Below, one piece after another: positions 35,766-46,800 of a stretch of 64,000 bases of DNA. The stretch lies in the NCBI GenBank assembly GCA_963853835.1, contig OY970827.1:77037734-77101733 (forward strand), in the 5' to 3' direction. Each line of letters begins with the position of its first letter. Position 1 is the first letter of the stretch. The translations under genes and the position numbers were made by a program. Source of the DNA: Calendula officinalis (taxonomy: Eukaryota; Streptophyta; Magnoliopsida; Asterales; Asteraceae). The notes under the pieces were generated by a model, which was not told the DNA's origin, searched no databases, and saw only the letters and a list, made by a program, of their open reading frames with translations.

Positions 35766-38692
35766 ATGGAGGTTTCTTATCTATATATCTCCCTCTTGTT
35801 TCTAGCTTCATATCTCTTCACCTCCTACTTCCGTCGGAAATTCTCCAACCTCCCGCCGACGGTCTTCCCATCCCTCCCGATCATCGGCCATCTCTACCTT
35901 CTAAAACCACCACTCTACAGAACCCTAGCCAAACTCTCCGCCAAACACGGCCCTATTCTCCGCCTCCAATTAGGTTTCCGCCGTGTCGTCATAATCTCCT
36001 CACCTTCCGCCTCAGAAGAATGCTTCACCAAAAACGACATCGTTCTCGCCAACCGACCGCTAACGCTATTCAGCAAAATCATCGGCAACAACTACACAAG
36101 CTTCGTTTCGGCTCCCTACGGCGACCACTGGCGCAACCTCCGGCGAATTGCTTCAACCGAGATCTTATCGATTAATCGCCTCAACGAATTCCACAATGTT
36201 CGCGCTGATGAAGGTAAGCATCTGGTTCGTAAATTGATGTCGAATTCTTCTTCGCCGGTGAATGTGAAATTGATTTTCTATGAGCTTACACTTAATGTAC
36301 TGATGAGGATGATCTCCGGGAAGAGATATTTCGGCGGTGATATTCCGGCGGCTGAGGAAGAAGGAAAACGGTTTAGGCAGATACTTGATGAAATGTTTGT
36401 GCTCGCTAGTGCTGCCAATGTTGGAGATTATTTGCCGTTTTTGGGATTTTTTGGAGCGAATGGATTGGAGAAGAAGTTAATTGCGTTGCAGAAGCGGAGA
36501 GATAATTTCTTTCAAGGACTGATTGAGCAACTTCGAAAATCGGAAGGGGAAAATAAGAAAAAAACGTTGATTGAAGTGCTGTTATCGTTACAAGAATCAG
36601 ATCCGAAGTATTACACTGATGAAATGATCAGAAGTTTCGTGATGGTAAGATCTGTTTTTATCTCAAATTCTTATTCAATATTTGGTAAATTTACTACTAT
36701 ACTTTTATATAAATTAAGCCAAACAGTTTAAAATCTTATAACTTTAAGTAACTTTCAGAGTAATAATTTATAATATATCCAGACAAATATAATCTATGTA
36801 TACATAAGTTGATGAATAAAAAAAATAAACAAACCCTTAGTGTGATACATGAACTGACTAACTTAAATTTTGTTTGCTACATACATTGACTAGCTTTAAA
36901 TTTCATGTGATACATAAACTGGCTAAGGAAAGTTAAGTTAATATTAGATATATATTATATTGTGTATTTTATATTTTTTAATAATTTATAATATGACAGC
37001 TGTGAATTTATTTAATTTTGATAAGTGAATGAAATAGAGTTGACAACTAAAAGATTTAAATTTACTATGATAAATATGTAATATAATTTATTTTTAGAAA
37101 AAAATAAACCTATATTTGGAAAAAGTTTATGATAGAAATCATTCATATACAACTTACTAACTTAGGGTGCAAATGTAACTTGTTCCTAAGAGTGTTTTCT
37201 ATTATACATTTTGGAAAGTTTATCTTTCTATAAATTATTATGAATCTTTATTTCATTTATTATATGAAGAGTTTTAAGATATGAACTTTTTTATAAACTT
37301 TTAATATTTATTTTTAGTTTCCTTTTAACCTTGCAATCCGTGCATGCCACAAATTATGTTGAGCATTTATAAACCTGCAACATGTTTATGCATTGTGAAT
37401 GTAATGTGTTTAGGCCTACCATTTGGTCCTACTCATAGGCATATACTCATTAGATGAAAACACATGTCAAAATCAAGAAATAATATTAGAAAAGAGAATT
37501 AGTGGAATTGATATGAATATCCATTGAAGTATAAATAATTTTTAATATAACATGAATATCCATTGAAATATAAATAATTTTTGACTGATTCAAATATTTA
37601 GTAACAAGTTGTGCCGTACATAAGGGACATTTGACTACTTAATAGAATAATATTCTAATTCCAAATGAATAAAGGGACATTTTGTGACTCGTAACTGGTA
37701 AGCTCAGCTTGCCGTATGGAACAATGTATCTTTCTTGTCTATTTTGATTTTTGAGCACCCTCTTTTGACTTGTAGACAGGAGTCTTGATAACTTTAGATA
37801 GATATATATTAGTGCCAGAGTGTCACCCCAGCATTCAGTATTTCACATTCATACCCCTGAATGCGTCTTTACTCATAACTCAACTTAAAAAACAGCATTT
37901 TTGGGACCACTAAAATACCGCTAACTCACAAAATATTTCAAAATTCGACTCCTTCTCTCTTCTCTCCCACGCCCACCTTCGCGCAAACCACATGCGGTGT
38001 AATGTTAATCAATTTATAATTTGGTTCTTATTATAGTTACATTATTTCCTTTTTTATATTGATGTCATTAGGTCTTATTATCCGCGAGCACCGATACTTC
38101 ATCGGGAACAATGGAATGGGCTTTATCTCTTTTACTAAACAACCCACAAATTCTACAAAAGGCACAAAATGAAATCGACAAAGTTATTGGAAAAGATCGT
38201 CTTGTTGACGAGTCAGACATAGTCAACCTACCTTACCTTCGTTGTATTATAAACGAGACATTACGGTTATACCCTGCGGGCCCGTTACTACTCCCACACG
38301 AGTCATCACAAGATTGTACCATTGGGGGCTATCACATCCAACGTGGGACCATGTTGCTGGTCAACCAATGGGCCATACATCATGACCCCAACTTATGGGC
38401 CGACCCTAACCGGTTCAAGCCCGAACGGTTTGAAGGGGTGGACGGGAATAGAGATGGGTTTAGGCTAATGCCGTTTGGGTCTGGAAGGAGGAGTTGTCCA
38501 GGGGAAGGGTTGGCGGTTCGTGTGATGGGGTCCACTTTAGGGTTGTTGGTTCAGTGTTTTGATTGGGAACGGTTAGGTGAAAAGATGGTTGACATGACTG
38601 AAGGTCCCGGGCTCACTATGCCTAAGGCTGAACCCTTGGTAGCCAAGTGCAAACCACGACTAGATATGAAAAATCTGTTGTCTGAGTTGTGA
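35766..38692 (+). CDS. Cytochrome P450, CYP81-like (P450-A)
   Basis: Exons 35766-36644 and 38072-38692, with a 1427-bp intron (GTAAG donor, TTAG acceptor, phase 0), give 499 residues, normal for an A-type plant P450. An N-terminal membrane anchor (1-22) and Pro-rich hinge LPPTVFPSLPIIGHL point to the ER surface. The second exon has the I-helix (298-303), K-helix ETLR (355-358), PERF (410-413) and the heme loop FGSGRRSCPG with ligand Cys435. The I-helix reads ASTDTS where the family usually has AGTDTS. Sequence style (single intron just before the I-helix, MEWALSLLL) fits CYP81, a family that hydroxylates specialised metabolites such as flavonoids and indoles. The substrate cannot be told. The broken paralogue P450-B lies at 54748. 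Confidence 0.93.
36645..38071 (+). other. P450-A intron
   Basis: 1427 bp, AT-rich. A 43-bp phrase with GAATATCCATTGAA-TATAAATAATTTT occurs twice near 37515-37580. No transposon ends seen. Confidence 0.7.
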
Positions 38693-39029
38693 GACCATTT
38701 TATAAATTATATTTTATTTGAAAATCAGTTGGTGTGTTACAAATATTTGTTTGATAAAATGTATGCTTGGTCTAATATATAAAAAATAAAAATAATAAAA
38801 AAAAACCTTATACATCACACATTTAAATGTCACATATGTGTCCAAAGACATTTGAAGCGGCAACCTCTTGATAGATAGACAACTCCTATATATTATAATA
38901 GGATAAACATGTAAGCAAAGAAAGATCTCCTGTTCTAGTAAGCATTTTCCTTCTTTATATTATCGGTGCTTAACCTAAGCATTTTTTTCATCAGTGCTTC
39001 TAAACTCTTACATAGCATTTTCCATAGAT

Positions 39030-39125
39030 TTTACATAGGTAGGTTTCGAACCATGGTCTTTCGTTAGATCTTAAGCTTTAGGAATGCATTTCTAGTAGGG
39101 CACCTACTCTATTGATTGTCACAGA
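39030..39125 (-). repeat. SINE-like relic
   Basis: The minus strand shows ATAGAGTAGGTGCCC (A-box-like) and ATGGTTCGAAACCTACC (B box) about 50 bp apart. Together with 38693-39029 and 39126-39262 this is the otherwise empty 3' flank of P450-A. Confidence 0.5.
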
Positions 39126-39262
39126 TTATGCCAAAGACATTAGTGACAAAGGATCGCATTCCTTGGAATATCTTGAACAATTATCCATCCTTTTATAACG
39201 GGATAAACAAGTATCCGGTAAGCAATGTGTGCATTTGACTATTTCTCAAATTAATCTGGTAC

Positions 39263-40920
39263 TGTAACGACCCGAATTTTTGTAAATAAATAAATTGTAC
39301 AAAAATATGTTAAATAAGGATAATTCGTTTAAAGAATGTAGGAATTGTTTCGTGTCGTTTGGACACCGTACGAGAAAGTTATGGGCGAAACCGGGTCGAG
39401 CCAAAGATCAAAAAGTGCAGCCCTAGCTGCTTAGAAAGTTCACGGCGTGAACCCGAGTTCGCGATCGCGAACTCGTTACAGAGATTTTGGACATTGGTCG
39501 CGATGTAGTTCGCGTGGGGTTAGCGATCGCTAACTATGCGGGTGCTATGAAGAGTTAGCGACGCGAACTAGTTCGCGTCGCGATGTCCGGTCGTGCAGCA
39601 TTAAAGACGGGCTTGAGCTCATTAAATGCAAAGATAAAACCCTAGTTTCTTCTCTCGAGTTTGTGGACGATTTTGGGTGTAAACCACAATTTGGAGCTGA
39701 TTCCTTCATCAAATCTTGGTGATTCTTGTTCCTAGTTGAAGATCTAAGGTAAATCTCCATCTCTCTTGTGTTAAGAGTCTTAGATTTGAGTATGGAAGCT
39801 TGAATCATAAACCCTAGTTATGGATTTGTTCATGAATGATTAAATGGAAGTGAAATAACTTAGATCTTTGGTATTTTAACAAGGAAAATGTGGTCATGTT
39901 ATGAATACATGAAAATATGGTGATTTATGAACTTAGGGTTTGGTAATTTTGGGGAAAATGGTGCTAGTAGTTAACTAGCCATAGATTATGTAGTTAGTAT
40001 ATATGATTAATGCAAACCATTGTATTGGTTTTGATATAGATTGTCGGTTGGAAGATTTGAGGCATTCAAATCTTTGAAAGTGATATTGGTGTTCAAGGAA
40101 ACACAACATTGGATAAGCTTGGCAAAGGTGAGTACATGTGAACTTTCAAACTGGGTACATAGCTAGTAAAATGTTTTTATGATTAAATGATTTTGTCGAG
40201 TCTTTAAGTAATTTAGTCATTTATGTGATTTATGATGAATTGCTTGTATGATGGTGAAATGATTGATTGATTGAGAAATGATGGAGCTATAAGCTCATAA
40301 CGATAAAAGATAAGTAATGATGACGATGATGATGTCCCTAGGGCCGTAGTAGATTGGAGGCATTCCGGTTATTACGGTACCTTAAGGTTAGCGGTAGATT
40401 GGAGGCATTCCGATTACCCAATACCTATGAGTCCCGGTAGATTGGAGGCATTCCGATTACCGTGGAAATGATGGTCTTGATAGATTGGAGGCATTCCGAT
40501 TATCTTGACATTGGCCAATGATGAAAGTGATAAAGTGACCCAAAACAAACTTAGTAATATTATTTTAAGATTAAATGATATTATTTGACTATTTGTTTAT
40601 CGGGTCTAAAACCCATGTATCTCACGAGGCAATTTTGTCTCACGTACTATGTTTGTGTTTTTGCTATGTACTCAGGTTCGGGATCGAAGATCTAGGAGGC
40701 CCGTTTAGAAGAGGCCTTGTTGAGATTAGCTCGGTGTTGATGATTAGAGTCCTTATCCTATGGTTAAGATATAATTTGTAACACCGTTTTTGTAAACTCT
40801 GATAATCTCGAACAAGAAACCTTTTCGTTTTTGTAAAACTGGCATTTGATGTTGATACAATATTATGTATTTTTGAATTAAATGGTATTTAAATGTTGTT
40901 TTGAAAATTGAGGTGTTACA
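39263..40920. mobile_element. Solo LTR 2, TSD GGTAC
   Basis: 1658 bp, TGTAACGACCCG to GGTGTTACA, with the perfect 5-bp duplication GGTAC (39258-39262 and 40921-40925). Colinear with solo LTR 1 except in 39435-39600. There LTR 1 has GATAGCGACGCGATT repeats and this copy has perfect palindromes of 22, 16 and 24 bp. Carries the same TAGATTGGAGGCATTCCG array. Confidence 0.92.
39454..39581. repeat. Palindrome cluster in solo LTR 2
   Basis: Three perfect palindromes: 39454-39475 (core GTTCGCGATCGCGAAC), 39519-39534 (GTTAGCGATCGCTAAC) and 39558-39581 (core GCGAACTAGTTCGC). All are built from the same GTTCGCG/GTTAGCG words, in an AT-rich neighbourhood. Confidence 0.95.
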
Positions 40921-40989
40921 GGTACCACATGTTCATTTGTATTGGACTATGATAGTTAAATTGTGTTTCATTAATATTACTATGTCAGA

Positions 40990-41790
40990 CACTACAAGAA
41001 AAATAGATTATAGTGAGAAAAAAAAATCATCACCAAATGTCAAAAAGTCCTCACTAAACATCTATAATGAGTAGGGGTGTTCGTTTGGACGGTTTGGATA
41101 TATCCGAACCAAATAGATGAAACCAAATAAAGTCCGGTTTTCAAAAGTTCAAACCGAACCGTCCAAACTAATTCGAAAACCAAACCGATCCGAACCAAAT
41201 AACAATTTGGTTGGTTTGGTTTTATCCGTTTGGTTTTTCCTTAAAATTTACAAAAATACTACAAAAGTATATAAAATAAATAATATTAAGTTCGATATGT
41301 AAAATTCCAAAATGATAAACTAGTTTGTACATAAAAACAAGTCTAATTCATAGCTTGTGACATTTATAATGATATATGCAAAAATCGGCATCAACTTTAT
41401 CAAAAAATCCAAAACGACTGGTATATCGCCAAATGATACAATATAAAATGGAACAAGTGTTAGTATATAAATCATTTTACTATAAGAAATGTAAAGAAAA
41501 GGAATACCATAATTGCTTACCATGGAAACCAACAAGTGTTAGTATATAAATCAATTTACTATATATTACTATTCGGTTTTTTTGGACAATCCGGTTTTCA
41601 TGATGGAAACCAAATCCAATCCGAAATCCAAACTATTAATTTGGTTTAAGTCCAAACCGATCCAAAAAACCAAATAACCAATCCAAATAGTCCGATCCAA
41701 AATGTCCAATTGGACAATCCGGTTATATCCGAATAGTGAACACCCCTAATAATGAGAACGTGTTCTTACCTTAAAGTCTTCACTAATCAC
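40990..41790 (+). mobile_element. CACTA-type terminus, interrupted by a hAT element
   Basis: CACTACAAGAAAAA at 40990-41003 is the canonical CACTA terminal repeat, followed by repeated TCACCAAA/CACTAA words that resume after the hAT insertion (41757-41870, CCTCACCAAAAG). The opposite end was not found, so it is truncated or extends into diverged sequence. Confidence 0.6.
41072..41748. mobile_element. hAT-type element 2, TSD ATAATGAG
   Basis: 677 bp, ends TAGGGGTGTTC / GAACACCCCTA and a perfect 8-bp duplication ATAATGAG on both sides. It is the reverse-complement relative of 16272-17021, sharing the internal AAAACAAGTCTAATTCATAG stretch. Inside it TGTTAGTATATAAATCA occurs twice (41458 and 41535). 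Confidence 0.9.
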
Positions 41791-42200
41791 TTGACACTAT
41801 TTTATTTTGGAGGGAAATGAAACAGCTATAGGTGATGACATATCCTCACCAAAAGTATTATATTGGGGAAATTAAATATTTCAAATCCCTATTTTATTTG
41901 GTAAGAAAATCAAAAAGTTAAAATGGTATCATACTACATACTTACACTTAGCCTAATGTATAGCCTAGTGCATACATATACATTAGAAAAACCCAATTTT
42001 ATGAATAACGGTCGCCAATCCTTCTTCACCTCAGAAATTACTTCAAAAATAGTCAAACGGTTGAAATAAAAGTCAAATTTCCATCCAGCCAAGTGTTTGA
42101 ATACTTCATTTTTTAATTATTTAATTTATTTATCTCTAGTTTTGTTTTAATGGTTTAGCATTTCCTCTTAATCAACCAACGTCCCTCATCACCTTGCCCA

Positions 42201-42221
42201 CATGCATGCATGCATATATAT
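42201..42221 (+). promoter_or_regulatory. RY boxes fused to a TATA box
   Basis: CATGCATGCATGCA at 42201-42214 gives three overlapping RY (CATGCA) elements and runs straight into TATATAT at 42215-42221, 77 bp before the ATG at 42298. RY elements are the known targets of B3 factors (ABI3/FUS3/LEC2 type), which suggests seed or embryo expression. This is inference from motif only. Confidence 0.6.
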
Positions 42222-42297
42222 CCCACAACATCATTCATTAAGATTTTGAATCAATCAATTCCTAAGAACAATAAAACTTCGCTTAACAATATTTCAA

Positions 42298-42753
42298 ATG
42301 GCTTCAAGGCTTCAATTTTTCACCCTTATTCTTGTATTCCTCACCACCTTAATCTTCAATGGAGTAGCTCCTCAAATCCATGCTGCAAGGCTTCCTAAAT
42401 TTTTAACCCAAGAGCTTAAAAACACACATCGCGTGTTAAATAAAGGTGGAACCTATGACTCAATGAAAAGGTCCGGTTCCAGCGCACGAGTGCTGGAACA
42501 AAAGGATACCCAGAACCCTGGCTCGGGTCTGGAACCGGATCCAAGTACACCACAAACCAAAGATGATTATGAGGATACAAGATCTAACCCTAAACCAAGG
42601 GTAATGGGACATGGTCATTACAGAAGTTGGAGGTACCAACCAAGTGGTTTCGGGGAGGAAGAAAATGTCGAGGGTAGGGAGTTCATTATTTCAAAGAAAC
42701 CGAAACATGGCCAGGAGAAGGAGCCGAGCCCTAGGCCCGATCCAACTATATAA
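42298..42753 (+). CDS. Small secreted protein, unknown
   Basis: Single exon, 151 residues. Residues 1-29 are a clear signal peptide (MASRLQFFTLILVFLTTLIF, cleavage probably after IHA), so the product is secreted. The mature part is hydrophilic, charged and Cys-free, rich in Pro, Gly, Lys and Asp/Glu, with basic pairs (KR, KK, PRV) that could be processing sites. Two short related Pro-rich stretches stand out: GLEPDPSTP (mid protein) and PSPRPDPTI (C-terminus). A Cys-free precursor with a Pro-rich tail is the layout of plant post-translationally modified signalling peptides, but I recognise no named family motif (not IDA, CEP, PSK or CLE as I know them). The promoter has RY boxes and TATA at the right distance. 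The next genes are unrelated. Confidence 0.7.
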   Translation: MASRLQFFTLILVFLTTLIFNGVAPQIHAARLPKFLTQELKNTHRVLNKGGTYDSMKRSGSSARVLEQKDTQNPGSGLEPDPSTPQTKDDYEDTRSNPKPRVMGHGHYRSWRYQPSGFGEEENVEGREFIISKKPKHGQEKEPSPRPDPTI

Positions 42754-43489
42754 CAAAGGAAAAGATCAAGAAATATATGTTTAGGTTTTGGGCAACATTA
42801 ATGAAAGTTTTTAGTTTCTTTTTTATTATTATATTCATTCATTTTAACATGATGTTCCTTTAACTAGAAAGTCTAGAATGCACAAGCATTAATTAGAGGC
42901 ACCGCACAGTCGCACATCCCTGGCCACATCCACAAGAACGGCTCCATCTTATGTAGTTTCGTAAGTCAAAGTATCTAGACTATTTTGAGGCATTATTTTG
43001 TGCTATATATGTCCATGTGTAAATCAATAATATGGAATGGGTGTTTGGATGTGAGTTTTAGGATCGTATTGAATTGTAAGATGTTGTAACCACCATTTTG
43101 GCCCCCTACCAACCAGTCTCACAACCATCATACAACAAACAAATCACGTAAACCCTACAATGGATGTAACATACATGTGTCACGCTTTCTATGGTTTATT
43201 TTCAACATTGATATGTAACCGGCCTATGAGCCAAAAATAGGATCATTGCAGGACCATCATGTTGATCTTGCAATAGTCTTAATTTCAGACGTTCATAGGC
43301 CGTTTAAAAGCCTGGTCTTAACAAAATGGGAGTAGGCTTTTCCGGGTCGGACTAAGGAACAAACTCAAACTCTACCTATTTTATTAATCTCTATTCTCTA
43401 GCAAGCATTATTTGTGTAAAGGTTAGGATGTAGTAGCATAATGGTTGATAGTGTTTTTTCTTTAATATGTTATAGATAAAAAAAATGTA
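42754..43489. other. Intergenic spacer
   Basis: 3' region of the small secreted protein gene (poly-A-signal-like AATAATATGG near 43025). No gene seen. Confidence 0.5.
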
Positions 43490-43640
43490 ACAAAGGTAAT
43501 ATTCAAAAAACCATATACCAAATGAAATCAATGTTGTATGCAAAATGTTAATGTCAACTTTATGTCCTATAACCAATACACTACCCAAAAACACTACTAA
43601 CGTCAAATGTGTAGCACAAGTTTCCACTATTCTACACAAA
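43490..43640 (-). pseudogene. Possible relic of an NRAMP last exon
   Basis: The minus strand has a hydrophobic open stretch. A short block near 43500-43520 (GATTTCATTTGGTATATGG) resembles the NRAMP-A last exon (GCTTTCATTTGGTATTTG). It sits 200 bp beyond the NRAMP-B last exon. Similarity is short and I cannot score it. Confidence 0.3.
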
Positions 43641-43825
43641 ATCAAATACAAAATATAAGAAAACAAAAACTTACAATGTTTGGTCAATGGTTAACCTATC
43701 AACACTAAATATAATCTTCATTTCTATTTCTGTAAACTTCAATCTCTTGTGGTAGAAAATGATTAATGAACGCTATACCAACAACCCATCTTTGACTTTA
43801 TAAGGGAGGTCAATGAATCAATAGT

Positions 43826-46800
43826 TTAGTTTCCAATATAAGCGTACCCTTTATTGAGTAGACGGCTAAATAATGTTAATGGTAAGCAATCTCCATGATT
43901 TATTAGATATAATATAAATGCCACATAAGCAGCAGTGCATGTAAAGGCTAAAACCCCAAATAGAAATCCGTTGACTTCAGCTACAAAAAAGTCAAGCAAA
44001 AGGTAACCGTTGATCACCATCACTAGGGCAGCTACACTCCATGCAATTTTCTGCAAATTTTTAAGGTCCAAGAATGAAAAAATGTAATTATTGTAAATTT
44101 GTAGTTTTAATTTACAAATACAGTTCATTATAGTAAGTTTTAATAAGAATTGGAACAGAGACTAGTACAAAAATAACTTTTAGCCACGTTTTTTTTTAAA
44201 CAGCCTCGCCACAGTTTGACATGGTCGTGTGGCTAAATGTCACAAATAATGTTCTAATGTTGTTTTAGCCACATTTTAACTAAATTACTGTGACAATTGC
44301 AAATTAGATTTGGACACTTTAGCCACGATTTAACATGATAAACGTGTCTATTGCTAGCCACGGTCATGTAGCGTGGCCAAATATCACACTTTTCGCCATG
44401 ATTTTTTTTGTTAAAATGTGACATTATTTTGTGACGCTTAATAGGTGAGACGAAAGACACATATTTAGCCACATGAATCAACTGCTCGTGCGTCCAAAAA
44501 TCGGTATTTATTTTCCACATGAATTCATTGTTGTTGAAAGAATTAAACAGCCATGTTCATTATTGTGTGTGTTATGTGGCTATACGATAAACAATGGTCA
44601 CTCAAAACTTTCTTCTGTCTGTGTGGCTATATGATGGATATTTTACATATCCTAAATCAAGTCACAATAAAACTAAAATTACGTGTGGCTATAACCATAA
44701 TAATAGCAATGGTATAGGTAAAATTAAAATTATGTTTCTATAATTAGTTTATAACCATGATTTAATTGTATATGAATGTGTGTCTACTAATAACAATTTA
44801 TCACGTTAATGATGTTCAATATGGCTAAATGTTATCAAGGGTCACATGTGATAGCTACTTATGTGGCTAAAGGACAAACAATAGCCATGATTAAATGTGT
44901 GTGTAACTACTAGTAATTAGAGAGAATGTAATACTAATATGTGTGAGCATATGTGTTTATTAGCCATATGAAGTCGTCGTTGTTGTTGAAAGTTAGTATA
45001 CAACCATGATCTTTATTGTGTGTTTAATGTGGCGATACGTTAAACAATAGCCACATAATCTTTTTTGTGCTAGCATAAAATTTATAAGATCCGAGTTTGA
45101 ACTTAGTCAGGCTCAGGCTCGCACCCCTATATATATCACTCTAAATTACACCTACCTTGTTATCATGTAATATTAATGTCGACTTTTGAGTATCAAAAAA
45201 ATTAAAACTAATGTCAAATTAGGTATATTATCCTTTAAGTGATCGATAATGTATATATTTGTGTTATATTATATTCGTATTATATATGACATAAATCTCG
45301 GTGACTTTAATCCTTTCTAATTAATGTATGTTCCTCAATTGAGTGGTTGCAATGTAAATATGAATACAAAGACGGAAGTTGTTTTGTGCAAACTAGACAG
45401 AGAACCGACCGGAACCCTAGAAATGAACTAGACCGAACCGAGCTATATCTGTTTACTTTCTCAGTTCAAATTTTCATGCAAAGTCGTTTCTCAATTCCGA
45501 GCGTTTCAGTTTAGTCCAAAATTAAGGAAAAATCAAAACAATCGAAAAAAGTCAAAGAATTAAACGTTGTCGAATACCTATCTTTTGTTAGCTCTATTGA
45601 AGTACAATTAGGGGTGTAACCGAGAGCTCGAAAATTGAGACTCGTCAAGTATCGTGTCGAGTTTATGTTCTCAAGTCGAGCTCGAGTTTGTAAGAACTCG
45701 GCTCGGCTCGAGTTCTATCGTTGGGTTCCACAAACTTTGCTTTGATAATTGTAGAAAATGATTCTAACCTTTGGCTTGTTATGCCATTACGAAATTATAG
45801 AGATTTTTAATTACTCTAGTATTAGTATTAGTCAATATCTTTTGCTCATCTTTTATTTCACAAGAATGAGATAAGATACATTATATCCGTCAGTCATTGG
45901 AAATATTTCCAATTTCCAAAATTTTGAAGCCCTAAACATATTAGGAATCAGTTGAGCTTTCCATCGTTCGTACTTGTATATTATTTGCCCTACTTGGCCG
46001 CTATAGCAAAACACTGCAAGATTAATTGTGTGTCGCTGTTGTCTCTTTGCTATAGGAATCCAACTCATTTTCTCCATTTCGTGGTCTTCTTCTTCTTTGA
46101 TTGCTACGTGTTCTTTGATTTCTCTTACGAATTTTATAAATCTATTTCCTGAACCTACATGTAGGGCTTATCATTTAGATTATTGTATCTGTGATTCATG
46201 ATTTTGATTATTGCATATGTAATTACTACTGTATTTTATAAATTTCGTCTTCAGTTTGCTTAGTTATTTTGTTGCAAACTACGATTATAAACTTCAAGTG
46301 CTAGAATTGTATGAATCTTCATATATAATTCTGATATATTCCCGTAGGAATCAAAAAATTCTTAGATGTAGTGCCGATATATTGTTAGAATAAATATAGT
46401 GCTAGAATCTTTATATACATTGCTAGAATTGTATGAACTTAACCAGTGTTTTCGAGACCGGTTTGAACAAAGATTAGACATCGGAATAATGGGTAATTAC
46501 GACGCGATAAAAATAGGCAGGTTTAATGAGATTTTTCCAGCACTGTTTTGGCATTATTTCCTGCATTGTTTTGGGTATTTTTCCTGCACTGCTTTGGGTC
46601 GTTTTTTTGCACTGTTTTGGGTCGTTTTTCTGCACAGTTTTTGGCCATTTTTGCTGCAGTTTTTGGGTCATTTTCTGCAGTTTTTGGCTATTTTTGGTCA
46701 ATTTTTTCCAGTTTTTGGGCCAATTTTGCTGCTGTTAAAGTATAAAAATATAAATATGTTATGTGAATTAAAAATAATTTGATTTATATTGTTTGGCTAC

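Noticed and set aside
46399..46782. Hydrophobic 127-codon frame (Phe/Leu/Trp-rich)
   Set aside because: Produced by the 21-24 bp tandem repeat; open in several frames at once, which is a repeat artefact.
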